Of a DNA stretch of 64,000 nucleotides, positions 34,632 to 44,238 are shown one piece after another. The first letter of the stretch is position 1. Every line of letters begins with the position of its first letter. A program made the position numbers and the translations under genes. The stretch covers positions 36,920 through 100,919 of the forward strand of contig NZ_JADWYJ010000010.1 of assembly GCF_021354595.1 (NCBI RefSeq). Reading direction: 5' to 3'. Source of the DNA: Maribellus sp. CM-23. Its GTDB lineage: Bacteria > Bacteroidota > Bacteroidia > Bacteroidales > Prolixibacteraceae. The notes beneath the pieces were generated by a model. It had not been told where the DNA came from and searched no databases. It worked only from the letters and a program-made list of their open reading frames with translations.

Positions 34632-36416
34632 CTAATTCAGATAAATATCGTAAGGCATACGGGCCATTACTCCATTCATATGCGTCGCTTTTTTGAAATA
34701 TTCGTAGTAACGGTATTTGTCACCCAGTTCGTTTTTAAGGATACGTGCGCGAACACTGCCTCCGCCCATTTTCAACATTTCTTCGAACGGGCTCACCTGT
34801 GTTGGCAGCGGAACCGTGCGATAGCTATCCAGGCCTTCTATTTCGGCGGCCAGTTTAATCGCATCCTGCAAACCGCCAAACTGGTCGATCAGGCCCAGTT
34901 CCAGTGCGTTTTCACCACTCCATACACGGCCCTGGCCAACTTCGTCCACCGCTTCCTTGGTCATGCCACGTCCTTCCGCCACATGCGAAATAAAGGTATC
35001 GTAACCTTCTTCAATGGTATTCTGCATCATCTGGCGTTCGTAGGGAGTCATCGGGCGCGTAAGTGTGAGCAGATCCGAATTCTCGTTGGTTTTTACCACA
35101 TCGGTGGTAATGCCCAGTTTGTCGTTAAGTAATCCGCCAAAATTCGGGATGGTACCAAAAATCCCGATCGATCCGGTGATGGTATTCGGGCTGGCCACAA
35201 TTTTATCGGCGGCACACGAAATGTAGTAACCACCCGAGGCAGCCAAATCGCCAAACGACACCACCATGGTTTTTTCTTCGGCGGCCAGTTTTACCTCGCG
35301 CCAAATGGTTTCCGAATCAAACACAGCGCCTCCGGGAGAATCCACGCGAAGCACAATGGCTTTGTAGCTGCTGTCCTGGCGTACTTTTCGGATTTCGCGG
35401 CCCAGTTTATCGCCTTCAATGGCTTCGTCGCCGCTAAGCGAAACACCGATCTCGCCGCTGGCATAAATCACTGCAATTTTATTCCGGCTGTACTTTTTCC
35501 CTTTTCCGCTTGAAGGAGCTTTCACATACTCTTTCACCCCGATTACAGGAACACCTTCGGTCCCTTCAATACCGGTTATTTCGCGCAGGTCGTCGAGCAC
35601 TTCGTCTTTGTACGAAGCGGCATCCACCAGGCCTTTTTCCACTGCTTTTCTTCCTTTGCTAAAGGTCTGCACCTCATCGGCCAGTTTATTCAGCTCTTCA
35701 ATGGAAAGACCACGTTCGGCTGAAATTCCTTTTAACATGTGATTCCACAGGCTGCCCATGTAGGTAAGCTGCTGCTCGCGGTTTTCCTCGCTCATTTTGT
35801 CGAGCATAAAAGGCTCCACCGCTGCTTTAAATTTTCCGTGGCGTACCACCTGCATTTCAATACCGATTTTCTTCAAAGCCTGGGTATAAAACATCATTTC
35901 GCCACCCAATCCGCGAAAATCGACCGACACTTCGGGGTGTACCACAATTTTATCGGCTACCGTTGCCAGGTAGTAAGCTTTCTGGCCCAGAATTCCTTTG
36001 TCGGCGCAGGCATACACAGGTTTGTCACAACTGTCTTTAAAGGCGATCAGTGCATTCCGGATCTCTTCCACCGATGCCATACCGCCGTTAATCATTGCTA
36101 AATCCAGGTAAACACCTTTGATGCGGTCGTCATTAACCGCATTTTGCAACGCCTCGGCAATGTTGTCGAGCCCAATGGTTTTTACACTGCTAAACATGGT
36201 GGGCAACTCAAGGTCTTCAAAAGGGTCGTTGGTGGCGCGGTCCACCACCTGGCGGGTGAGATCGATCACCAACATTGAATTATCGGCCACGCTAACCTGC
36301 TTTTCGGTAGAGGCTACCAAGGCACTGAAAACCATGATCATCAGAAAAATCCCGACAAATGAAACGGCAATTAATCCGACGATGGTTGCCAGTACGTACT
36401 TAAAAAATTCCTTCAT
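34632..36416 (-). CDS. sppA: Signal peptide peptidase SppA, long (67-kDa) type
   Basis: The protein (594 residues from ATG 36416) has one N-terminal span and two tandem SppA domains. The general-base Lys lies in the first half (KAYYLATVADKI region). The nucleophile Ser lies in SFGDLAASGGYYISCAADKI of the second half, with RVDSPGGAVFDSE just before. It degrades cleaved signal peptides in the membrane. The frame can be extended to a TTG at 36431, but the ATG matches family starts (MKEFFKYVLATIVG). It is divergent from folK. Confidence 0.95.
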   Translation of the reverse strand: MKEFFKYVLATIVGLIAVSFVGIFLMIMVFSALVASTEKQVSVADNSMLVIDLTRQVVDRATNDPFEDLELPTMFSSVKTIGLDNIAEALQNAVNDDRIKGVYLDLAMINGGMASVEEIRNALIAFKDSCDKPVYACADKGILGQKAYYLATVADKIVVHPEVSVDFRGLGGEMMFYTQALKKIGIEMQVVRHGKFKAAVEPFMLDKMSEENREQQLTYMGSLWNHMLKGISAERGLSIEELNKLADEVQTFSKGRKAVEKGLVDAASYKDEVLDDLREITGIEGTEGVPVIGVKEYVKAPSSGKGKKYSRNKIAVIYASGEIGVSLSGDEAIEGDKLGREIRKVRQDSSYKAIVLRVDSPGGAVFDSETIWREVKLAAEEKTMVVSFGDLAASGGYYISCAADKIVASPNTITGSIGIFGTIPNFGGLLNDKLGITTDVVKTNENSDLLTLTRPMTPYERQMMQNTIEEGYDTFISHVAEGRGMTKEAVDEVGQGRVWSGENALELGLIDQFGGLQDAIKLAAEIEGLDSYRTVPLPTQVSPFEEMLKMGGGSVRARILKNELGDKYRYYEYFKKATHMNGVMARMPYDIYLN

Positions 36417-36600
36417 CTTATAAATTTTCAATTACTATTTTACATTCAAAACCAACCTTCCCTTTGCAACCTGCTGCCGTGCTACCTGCATTTTCTTCGG
36501 GTTAAATATCCCGCAGCATGCCGGCAATCTCACAGCTGTTTTTTATTTTTGTTCAGGTATTGTTTGTTGCAATATTGGTAAGGCTTTTTCAGCATCATTA

Positions 36601-36608
36601 CAAAGATA
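36601..36608 (-). promoter_or_regulatory. Putative -7 box (TATCTTTG) upstream of sppA
   Basis: Exact TAnnTTTG on the minus strand; transcription would start near 36594, leaving a leader of about 180 bases before sppA. A 22-codon ORF begins 2 bases after the box, which I regard as chance. Confidence 0.4.
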
Positions 36609-36615
36609 TAATTCT

Positions 36616-37131
36616 ATGCACAAGGTTTTTCTGGGTTTAGGGGGAAATATCGGCAATAAGGAAGAAAATTTCATCCGGGTTCACCGGCTTATTGCCAAAA
36701 TGCTGGGCGCGATAAAACAGGCATCTTCGCTGTACGAAGCGCCTCCCTGGGGGTTTTCTTCGGAAGATAATTTCTGGAACCAGGTAGTGGAAATTGAAAC
36801 GGCGCTGGAAGCCGAAGAATTGCTTTGGCGCATCAAGGAAATAGAAGAAATGCTGGGTCGAAAACCCGCCCAGGAAAGCGATGAGCGTTACACCTCGCGC
36901 CCGATGGACATCGATATCCTATATTTTGATGACGCCTATTTTGAAACCCAGTCGCTGACAGTGCCGCACCCGCGTATCCAGGACCGGCTGTTTGTGCTGG
37001 TTCCGCTGGTTGAAATTGCCCCGGAATTCAAACACCCCCTGTTGCGCATGACGAACCTGACCCTGCTGGATAATTGCAAGGACAAATCGATTATCCGTAA
37101 AGTTGAGCTTCCGCCTGCTGCCCCCTCCTAA
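36616..37131 (+). CDS. folK: 2-amino-4-hydroxy-6-hydroxymethyldihydropteridine pyrophosphokinase
   Basis: The 171-residue HPPK transfers pyrophosphate from ATP to the pterin in folate synthesis. Motifs: FLGLGGNIGNKEENF at the N-terminus, SSLYEAPPWGF, NQVVEIET and the diagnostic RPMDIDILYFDD with VPHPRIQDRLFVLVPL. It stands alone between sppA (divergent) and the DUF4838 gene (38 bases downstream). Confidence 0.96.
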   Translation: MHKVFLGLGGNIGNKEENFIRVHRLIAKMLGAIKQASSLYEAPPWGFSSEDNFWNQVVEIETALEAEELLWRIKEIEEMLGRKPAQESDERYTSRPMDIDILYFDDAYFETQSLTVPHPRIQDRLFVLVPLVEIAPEFKHPLLRMTNLTLLDNCKDKSIIRKVELPPAAPS

Positions 37132-37169
37132 TGCCCGGCATTGTTTTGTAATTTTTAAATCATCTAACT

Positions 37170-39386
37170 ATGAACAAATCGCTTTTCCTTGTTGCCTCCC
37201 TTCTCCTCGTTCTTTTTTCGTGCACCCGTAAAAACGAGTTAACGCTGGTCAAAAACGGGCAAAGCAATTACGAGATACAAGTTCCTGACAATGCGGAGGC
37301 CACACTTGAAAAAGCCGCCGGAGAGCTTCAAAAATACCTGCTGGAGATTTCTTCGGCAAAACTTCCCATAACATCCGGGAAAAATGCCGATGCGGCAAAA
37401 CCGGTCATCCGTATTCAAACTGATGCCAACCTCACGCCCCATACAGTCTCTTATTTTTGTGAGGGCAAAAATCTGGTTATTTCGGGTGCCGACGGGCAAA
37501 GTGCGCTGTATGCCGTTTATGCTTTCCTTGAAAATGAACTGGATTGCCAGTGGTTTTCGCCTGCGGCGGAGAAAGTACCGGCAGCTTCCACCCTCTCCGT
37601 TCCCGCAGAACTGAACTATGTTTACACGCCCAACATTACGACACGAACGGTACATTCGCGGCTGTTTTATGAAAATCCTGATTTTGCTGATAAGCTAAAG
37701 GTCAGTCATGATACCTTTCCCAATTATGTGCCGATTGCCCGGGTACACACTTTTCATCGCCTGGTTCCCGGAGAAAAGTTTTTTCACAGCCACCCCGAAT
37801 ATTTTGCGCTGCGTGACGGCATACGCAAACAAACACAATTGTGTCTGAGCAATGAAGAGGTGCTGAACATCGTGATCGATTCGGTGCGAACCTGGTTTGA
37901 AAGATATCCCGACCAGCAGGTTGTTTCGGTTAGCCAGGACGACAATACCCAGTATTGCCAATGTGAAGCCTGCAGCCAAACAGACGCAGAGGAAGGATCG
38001 CCCAGTGGTTCGATGATCCGTTTTGTAAATGCGGTTGCCAAAGAGTTTCCCGACAAAACCATTTCGACACTGGCCTATCAGCACACACGAAAACCTTGCA
38101 AAACCAAGCCGCTCGACAATGTTCTGATCACCCTTTGTTCGATTGAGTGCGACCGCAGTGCGCCCATCGAAGAAAAATGCACCGATTTTGCCGAAGACCT
38201 GGTGGGCTGGAAAGCGCTTACCGAAAACATCCGGATATGGGATTACACCACGCAATTCACTAATTTCCTCGCTCCTTTCCCCAACATCATGACTTTGCAG
38301 CCCAATATCCGCTTTTTCAGAGATAACAACGCCACCTGGATTTTTGAACAACACAGTCACAATCCCAGCGAGCTGTTTGAGTTACGTTCGTGGTTAACCG
38401 CCAAATTGCTTTGGAACCCCGATTTGGAAACCGATGAATTGATTTCGGAATTTACCAACGGTTATTACGAAGAAGCAGGACCTTTTGTTGAAAAATACGT
38501 CAAGCGGATACACGAGGAACTAGCCAAACAACCTGACTTTTTCCTCTATCTGTATGGCGATCCGGCACAGGCTTTTACTTCTTTTCTGAAACCGGAATTA
38601 CTGCAGGAATACAACACCCTTTTCGACCAGGCAGAAGAAGCCGTCGCTTCCAAACCGGAAGTTTTAAAGCGCGTGAGAGCTGCCCGCATAAGTACCGATT
38701 ACGCATCGCTGGAAATGGCACGAAACGGAATGTCGGATGAATTTCGCTTGCTCGATGATGGTCAAATAAACAAAGTGCTGAGCCAACATCTTCAACGTTT
38801 CGAACAAAGTTGCCGGGATGAAAACATCACCCTGATGAACGAAATGGGTTATACGGTAGATGAATACCTCGGGGCTTATCAAACGCTTCTGAAACGCGCA
38901 GGACAAAAGAACCTGGCCCGCGGGGCGAAAGTGCAATTGCTGACCCAGCCTAAAAAATACGCCGATGAGAATCCGCAGGTACTGACCGACGGAGCTTTTG
39001 GCGGAACAAGTTTTTATGCCAACTGGCTGGGTTTCGAGGGCAACAACCTGGAAGCCGTGATCGATTTGGGCGAAGTTAAGGAATTCAGTTACGTCTCCAT
39101 CGCCTTTCTCCAGGTGACCAACCACATTGTGTTTTTCCCGGAGCAAGTAAGTTTTTCTACTTCTAACGACGGCACGAAATATACTCTGCTGGAAACCGTT
39201 TCAACGCAACATCCGATCTCACCGGAAAGCAAAAGAAACGACATTGAATTGTTTGAGGTGCAAAATCATCCGACAACAGCCCGGTACATCAAAATAAAGG
39301 CGAAGAATGTAGCCAAGGCACCGGCCTGGCACAATGCAGCAGGTTTACCGGTCTGGATTTTTGCCGATGAAGTAACGGTCAATTAA
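37170..39386 (+). CDS. DUF4838 lipoprotein with C-terminal F5/8-type carbohydrate-binding domain
   Basis: The 738-residue lipoprotein (lipobox FSC, residue 18) has an N-terminal alpha-glucuronidase-like beta domain (AAGELQKYLLEISSAKLPI, AVYAFLENELDCQWFSP). A central DUF4838 TIM-barrel-like region follows (SVSQDDNTQYCQCEAC, FEQHSHNPSELFELRSWLTAKLLWNP). The C-terminal part (about 595-738) resembles an F5/8 type C domain (NLARGAKV, LTDGAFGG, WLGFEGNNLEAVIDLGE). It is likely a surface or periplasmic glycan-active protein, but activity is unproven for DUF4838. Its 3' end overlaps the convergent CHAD gene by 4 bases. Confidence 0.88.
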   Translation: MNKSLFLVASLLLVLFSCTRKNELTLVKNGQSNYEIQVPDNAEATLEKAAGELQKYLLEISSAKLPITSGKNADAAKPVIRIQTDANLTPHTVSYFCEGKNLVISGADGQSALYAVYAFLENELDCQWFSPAAEKVPAASTLSVPAELNYVYTPNITTRTVHSRLFYENPDFADKLKVSHDTFPNYVPIARVHTFHRLVPGEKFFHSHPEYFALRDGIRKQTQLCLSNEEVLNIVIDSVRTWFERYPDQQVVSVSQDDNTQYCQCEACSQTDAEEGSPSGSMIRFVNAVAKEFPDKTISTLAYQHTRKPCKTKPLDNVLITLCSIECDRSAPIEEKCTDFAEDLVGWKALTENIRIWDYTTQFTNFLAPFPNIMTLQPNIRFFRDNNATWIFEQHSHNPSELFELRSWLTAKLLWNPDLETDELISEFTNGYYEEAGPFVEKYVKRIHEELAKQPDFFLYLYGDPAQAFTSFLKPELLQEYNTLFDQAEEAVASKPEVLKRVRAARISTDYASLEMARNGMSDEFRLLDDGQINKVLSQHLQRFEQSCRDENITLMNEMGYTVDEYLGAYQTLLKRAGQKNLARGAKVQLLTQPKKYADENPQVLTDGAFGGTSFYANWLGFEGNNLEAVIDLGEVKEFSYVSIAFLQVTNHIVFFPEQVSFSTSNDGTKYTLLETVSTQHPISPESKRNDIELFEVQNHPTTARYIKIKAKNVAKAPAWHNAAGLPVWIFADEVTVN

Positions 39387-40240
39387 AGCCGGCGGAGCAA
39401 TTCGATGTATTGTTCTCCTGACAGGCTAAAAAAGTCGGCCAGGTTTTGATTAAGCGAAAGTAAGTTCAGATCCTGGGCATCACGAACCAGTTGTTTCATT
39501 TTACGGATGTCGTCGATGCTCAGGTCATACATCTCCCGGCTGATCTCCTTGATAAAGATGTACCAGTCGTGATCGTCGCCGAGTTGATCGGTAATGCAAT
39601 GAAGTTTTTCGAGCACGGTTCCCGGCACTTCGGTTTGTCCCGGCGCTTCGATCTCTGATTGGTACCACAGCGTTTTCATCTGTTTTCGCAGGTTATGATA
39701 GAGTTCAGCATCGTAACCCGATGCAATAAACCGGTACCAATCTTTGCTTTTCTGAAAAGTGCCCCGAATTTCATCAAAAACAAAAACGGAATAATCGGTG
39801 GAGATTAACAAGGGAAGCAGCGTTTCCTGTCCGTCGTTCATCAGGCGAAGAATGTCATCCAGCACCTTCTCCTTCGCAATCAATTCGTCGAGGCTCTCTT
39901 CGTTGGTCTGGATAAGTTTTGCTTTGAGTATGGCATTCGAACTTTCGTCGAGCCCACCTGTTTCAGCGACAAGGCGATCGAGCAGTTGCAGGTTTACAGT
40001 TGACTCGCGCCCCAGGGTCAGCCGCCGCGCAATAATTCGCAGTGGCTTTCTGAAGTTATCCACTTCGGACTGAAGCTCCGCAGGAAACAGTTTGAGCAGG
40101 GCGCTCTGTCGCTTAAACGATTTTCGTATTTCGTGCACCTTTATTTCCGGTGGAACGTCGTCTGCTTCGCACAGTTCCTTCACCCGTTGCAACTGGGTTT
40201 GAATTGCCGCTATGAGTTCTTTCTTGTGGGCCTCTTCCAT
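39383..40240 (-). CDS. CHAD domain protein
   Basis: The 285-residue all-helical protein has the CHAD pattern of conserved His and basic residues: VHEIRKSFKRQSALLKLF near the N-terminus, ELYHNLRKQMKTLWYQSE in the middle and LGDDHDWYIFIKE. CHAD domains bind polyphosphate and often accompany CYTH/triphosphate tunnel metalloenzymes, but none is visible nearby. The role, perhaps polyphosphate-granule binding, is inferred from the family. Confidence 0.9.
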   Translation of the reverse strand: MEEAHKKELIAAIQTQLQRVKELCEADDVPPEIKVHEIRKSFKRQSALLKLFPAELQSEVDNFRKPLRIIARRLTLGRESTVNLQLLDRLVAETGGLDESSNAILKAKLIQTNEESLDELIAKEKVLDDILRLMNDGQETLLPLLISTDYSVFVFDEIRGTFQKSKDWYRFIASGYDAELYHNLRKQMKTLWYQSEIEAPGQTEVPGTVLEKLHCITDQLGDDHDWYIFIKEISREMYDLSIDDIRKMKQLVRDAQDLNLLSLNQNLADFFSLSGEQYIELLRRL

Positions 40241-40281
40241 AACATTTGTTTTTCAGGCATTTAGAATGAATGTATAGATAC

Positions 40282-40309
40282 AAAAAAAGCTGTCACAAAC
40301 GACAGCTTT
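40282..40309 (-). terminator. Rho-independent terminator of serS
   Basis: AAAGCTGTC/GACAGCTTT stem with a 6-base loop; on the minus strand it is followed by T7. It lies about 60 bases after the serS stop. Confidence 0.85.
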
Positions 40310-40370
40310 CGGTAATATTATTCATATTTACCACCTGACTTGAAGTCAAGGGGTGAATAATTTATCACTA

Positions 40371-41645
40371 TTAATTAATCATCTCGAACCCGGTAAACGG
40401 AACCAGTGCTTCCGGGATTTTAATTCCTTCGGGAGTCTGGTTATTTTCGAGCAAAGCGGCTACGATACGTGGCAATGCCAGCGCACTTCCGTTAAGCGTG
40501 TGAGCAATTTGCGGCTTTTTCACACCATCTTCGCGGTAACGCAATTTCAAGCGGTTGGCCTGAAATGCTTCGAAGTTGGAAACCGAACTCACTTCCAGCC
40601 ATTTTTCCTGGGCCGCCGAGTACACTTCAAAATCGTAAGTAAGTGCCGAAGTAAAACTCATATCGCCACCACACAAGCGAAGAATGCGGTACGGCAAACC
40701 TAATTTTTGTACCAAGCCTTCCACATGCGCCACCATCTGATCAAGCGTTTCGTATGATTTATCGGGGTGAGCAATCTGAACGATTTCCACTTTATCGAAC
40801 TGGTGCAAACGGTTCAACCCGCGAACGTCTTTTCCGTACGAGCCGGCTTCGCGACGAAAACACGCGCTGTATGCTGTGTTTTTATACGGAAGATCTTTGG
40901 CATCCAGAATCACATCGCGGTAAATGTTGGTTACCGGAACTTCGGCCGTCGGAATCAGGTAAAGATTATCTTCGGTAACGTGGTACATCTGTCCTTCTTT
41001 GTCGGGCAACTGACCGGTTCCAAAACCTGAATCTTCGTTCACCATCAACGGAGGCTGAATTTCTTCGTAACCGGCTTTGGTGGCTTCTGCCAAAAAGAAA
41101 TTGATAAGCGCACGCTGCAACTGCGCACCTTTCCCGCGATAAACAGGGAAACCTGCACCCGTAAGCTTAACACCCAATTCAAAATCAATCAGGTTGTATT
41201 TGGCCGCCAGATCCCAGTGAGGCAGTGCCTCGGCCTGCATCGAAGGTTTTTCACCACCGGTTTTCACAATTTCGTTGTCGTCGGCACCTTTCCCGGCCGG
41301 AACAAGGTCGCTGGGCATATTGGGCAACTGCACCTGCAATTGGTACACTTTGTCCTCAATGGTTGCAAAATCGGTATCGTATTGTTTGATATTTTCCTTG
41401 AGTTCTGAAGTGCGCTCTTTGGCTGCGTTGGCTTCTTCGTGCTTGCCGTCTTTGAACATCATACCAATTTCCTTCGATATTTTGTTCATTTCGGCTTTTG
41501 CCTGATCGGCCTGCCCCTGCAGTTTATTTTTTTGCTGATAGAGTTCGATAATTTGGGCGACAATCTCCGAAGCGTCAAATTTTTTGCGTTTAAGTTTTTC
41601 AACCACCAGCTCCGGATTGTCCTGAATAAATTTTAAGTTGAGCAT
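40371..41645 (-). CDS. serS: Serine--tRNA ligase
   Basis: The 424-residue class II synthetase has the N-terminal antiparallel coiled-coil arm (about residues 28-105) that contacts tRNA-Ser. The class II motifs follow: motif 2 in AYSACFRREAGSYGKDVRGLNRLHQFDKVE and motif 3 in HTLNGSALALPRIVAALLEN. Length is normal. A -7 box, TAAATTTG, at 41669-41676 precedes it and a terminator follows, so it is probably monocistronic. Confidence 0.97.
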   Translation of the reverse strand: MLNLKFIQDNPELVVEKLKRKKFDASEIVAQIIELYQQKNKLQGQADQAKAEMNKISKEIGMMFKDGKHEEANAAKERTSELKENIKQYDTDFATIEDKVYQLQVQLPNMPSDLVPAGKGADDNEIVKTGGEKPSMQAEALPHWDLAAKYNLIDFELGVKLTGAGFPVYRGKGAQLQRALINFFLAEATKAGYEEIQPPLMVNEDSGFGTGQLPDKEGQMYHVTEDNLYLIPTAEVPVTNIYRDVILDAKDLPYKNTAYSACFRREAGSYGKDVRGLNRLHQFDKVEIVQIAHPDKSYETLDQMVAHVEGLVQKLGLPYRILRLCGGDMSFTSALTYDFEVYSAAQEKWLEVSSVSNFEAFQANRLKLRYREDGVKKPQIAHTLNGSALALPRIVAALLENNQTPEGIKIPEALVPFTGFEMIN

Positions 41646-41668
41646 GTCAATCTGTTTTTATTGAAGCG

Positions 41669-41676
41669 CAAATTTA
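41669..41676 (-). promoter_or_regulatory. Putative -7 box (TAAATTTG) of serS
   Basis: Exact TAnnTTTG match on the minus strand, 23 bases before the serS start codon. Confidence 0.5.
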
Positions 41677-41779
41677 ATAAATGTTGCGGCAGAACATTGC
41701 AATTACAATCGTAAAATCAGATTAAGTTCTTATTGATTAACTTCTTATTCTGATTGGCCCCACAAAAGACTTGGGCGAT

Positions 41780-44017
41780 TTACTGTCCGGGCAGTGTAAA
41801 CCAGAATTGGGTTCCTTTCTCGTCGGATTGCACCCCGATTTCCCCACCGTGGATTTCGACCGCCATTTTACAAAACGACAGCCCCAGACCGGTTGAAGTG
41901 TTCGCTCCCATATCGCGTGACTCGTATTGCCGGAATCTCTTAAAAATATTTTCCTGCTGCACGGGAGGAATTGCAGGCCCAAAATTATGAACCCCCAACC
42001 GAACCATCTTATCACTTTCCATTTGCTTCGTTACCGTTATGGTACTGTTTGACTTTGCATACTTTACCGCGTTGCTCAACAAATTCGAGAATATCCGTCT
42101 CAACAGTTTGGCATCGGCATAAACCATCGGCTCGTCTTCCGGAAAATCAAGGGCAAGTTTTTTTTCCGCAATGTACAGTGTTAGCTCCAGTGTATTTTCC
42201 TGTAATATTTCCAACACGCTGCACGGCTCTTTCGTGATTGTCATCCGGGATTCTTCCAGGCGATAAACATCCAAAATATTTTGAGTCAGATTCAGCATAT
42301 CAAAACCCGACTGCCGGATGAGTTGTTCCCGAAACGCCAGGTCGTCAATATGGTGACTGTTCAGGATGTTGTTCAATGGATTCTTCAGGTCGTGAACGAT
42401 CATTCCGGTGAGTTTCTCCTTGAAACGAATTAACTCAGTAAGCTGCTGATTGGCTGCCTCCAACTGATCTTTTTGCCGGGTAATCTTCCCGTTTTGCCGC
42501 TCAATTAAATTACTTTTTTCATCCAGTATTTTGTGTGCTCTCTTATTTCGCGTGTAATGATAGTACACCAGAAAAATCACCACAGCCATCAAAAGTACAA
42601 TGGCACCCAACAGATTGCGAAAGCGCCGGGCATTCGTCAACTCCATTTGCTGGTGCTCCAGTTCGTGCTTTTGTTGTTTAATTTGCTGCTCCTTTTTCTC
42701 CGTTTCATATTTGGCCTCTGCTTCCGCCATCACTTTTGTTTTCTCGCTATCAAAAATAGAGTCACGAAGCACACTTAATTCTGAAGACAACTCATAAGCT
42801 TTCCGGTAGTTTTTTTTCAGCGAATAGCCTGCTTTGAGCGTATTCAGGGCTGCCGCTTTTTCAACAATCAAATCCAGCGAATCGGCCAGCAACAGGCCTT
42901 TTTCGCCATAGTCCACAATGGTATCAAGGTATCCGGGCTTGCTGCGAAGTACATCGGGAGAATCCTCGACCATCGACAAATACGTACCCGAAAGATTCAG
43001 GTAGCTTCCCAGCAAATTCCGGGGCGTTTGATTCTTTTTGTTCAGCTGCATCGATTTTTTCACATAATCGATAGCGGTGCCGAATTCTTTCTTCGCTTCA
43101 TACAAGGCGGCAATGTTTGCGTAAGTGAAAGCCGCTTTTGCTTCTCTTCCGCTTTGCAGATCCATTTCCAGCGACTTGTTATACAGTTCAAGCGCCTTGT
43201 CGTAATCCTCGAGATCTGAATAACAAATGGCCAGGTTATTATAACACGACGAAACGCCACGTTCATCGTTCAATTCATTAAATGCCTCCAATGCCTTGGT
43301 GTAGCTATCGATTGCTTTCTCCGGAGAATCCTGTCTCCTCATGATGTTCCCAATGCTTAGGTTACAAATAGCAACACCCTTTTTATCGCTGAACTTCTCA
43401 AATATGCCAATCGCAGTATAGTAGTTTTGAATGGCTTCGACATACATGCCACGGTTATTTAAAACCATTCCTAAATTGAGCAATGCCCTCGACTGCATCA
43501 GACTGTCATTGATAAGCATTGCTTTTTCCAACGCCCGATTGTAATATTCAGCCGAATTATGAAAGTCTGCTTTATTAAAATAAACAGCCCCCAGGGTAAG
43601 CATTGAGTTGGTCAGTGCTTTCAGATAAATTTCTTTCTGAATCTCATCCGGTTCGTTGTCTGAAAGTTCTTGGGTTAATTCAATCGTTTGAACAAGATAT
43701 TCGCGGGCCTGATCGTAGTCGTACTTTTGCCCGTAATAATAATCAGCAATATCATGAAGAGCCTTTGCTTTTCGGAAAATCACTTCGTCGATGACCTCCT
43801 CGGAATAATTGGATTGACTGATTATATCGTCAGCCACCGATAAAGCACTTTTAAAAAGTACGTACGCTGAATCTTTGTTGGTCTCCTGCAACTCATAGGC
43901 ACAAGACAAAACCTGTGTTAACCGGGCTGTATCTGCATCAGTAAAAGCTTTTGTTTCTGCTGCATTGGCAGCAAAGAAGAACAGGATTATGAAGGGTGTT
44001 AAGTAGTTACGGAACAT
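41780..44017 (-). CDS. TPR-containing membrane sensor histidine kinase
   Basis: The 745-residue protein has a signal peptide and then six or more tetratricopeptide repeats in the periplasm (about residues 60-400; for example ALLNLGMVLNNRGMYVEAIQNY and CYNNLAICYSDLEDYDKALELY). A coiled coil, one membrane span (about residue 470; LLGAIVLLMAVVIFLV) and a second coiled coil follow. The kinase core shows the H-box IVHDLKNPLNNIL, then N, G1 and G2 boxes (FSNLLSNAVKYA, TSTGLGLSFCKMAVEIHGG). No response regulator or DNA-binding domain is fused or adjacent, so its partner is elsewhere. It may sense envelope or periplasmic protein state through the TPRs (inference). Confidence 0.93.
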   Translation of the reverse strand: MFRNYLTPFIILFFFAANAAETKAFTDADTARLTQVLSCAYELQETNKDSAYVLFKSALSVADDIISQSNYSEEVIDEVIFRKAKALHDIADYYYGQKYDYDQAREYLVQTIELTQELSDNEPDEIQKEIYLKALTNSMLTLGAVYFNKADFHNSAEYYNRALEKAMLINDSLMQSRALLNLGMVLNNRGMYVEAIQNYYTAIGIFEKFSDKKGVAICNLSIGNIMRRQDSPEKAIDSYTKALEAFNELNDERGVSSCYNNLAICYSDLEDYDKALELYNKSLEMDLQSGREAKAAFTYANIAALYEAKKEFGTAIDYVKKSMQLNKKNQTPRNLLGSYLNLSGTYLSMVEDSPDVLRSKPGYLDTIVDYGEKGLLLADSLDLIVEKAAALNTLKAGYSLKKNYRKAYELSSELSVLRDSIFDSEKTKVMAEAEAKYETEKKEQQIKQQKHELEHQQMELTNARRFRNLLGAIVLLMAVVIFLVYYHYTRNKRAHKILDEKSNLIERQNGKITRQKDQLEAANQQLTELIRFKEKLTGMIVHDLKNPLNNILNSHHIDDLAFREQLIRQSGFDMLNLTQNILDVYRLEESRMTITKEPCSVLEILQENTLELTLYIAEKKLALDFPEDEPMVYADAKLLRRIFSNLLSNAVKYAKSNSTITVTKQMESDKMVRLGVHNFGPAIPPVQQENIFKRFRQYESRDMGANTSTGLGLSFCKMAVEIHGGEIGVQSDEKGTQFWFTLPGQ

Positions 44018-44167
44018 ATTGACTCAATTCATCATGGCATTTTCTGGTCTAACTGGCGAAAGATAAACAAATTACTTCTTGCTCCTTTTTTCCGCTTCCA
44101 AATTATTAATGCTTTTTTAAACCAAATTATGTTAATTAATGAGTTACAAGGGGAAACGTTCAGACAT

Positions 44168-44198
44168 AAAAAAAGCTCTCACTAAAAGTGAGAGCTTT
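44168..44198 (-). terminator. Rho-independent terminator of the rplU-rpmA operon
   Basis: AAAGCTCTCACT/AGTGAGAGCTTT stem with a 3-base loop, followed on the minus strand by T7. It lies 40 bases after the rpmA stop. Confidence 0.9.
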
Positions 44199-44238
44199 CC
44201 ATATCTTCTTCAGGTCTTTGTTCCTGATTGTTTCAGTA

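Noticed and set aside
36573..36600. 22-codon ORF right after the sppA -7 box
   Set aside because: Starts with two ATGs but is Lys/Asn-rich, ends before sppA by 120 bases and has no sign of conservation in its sequence; probably chance.
37695..38360. 221-codon minus-strand frame inside the DUF4838 gene
   Set aside because: Antisense to a gene with a lipoprotein signal and recognisable domains; no start context or motif of its own.
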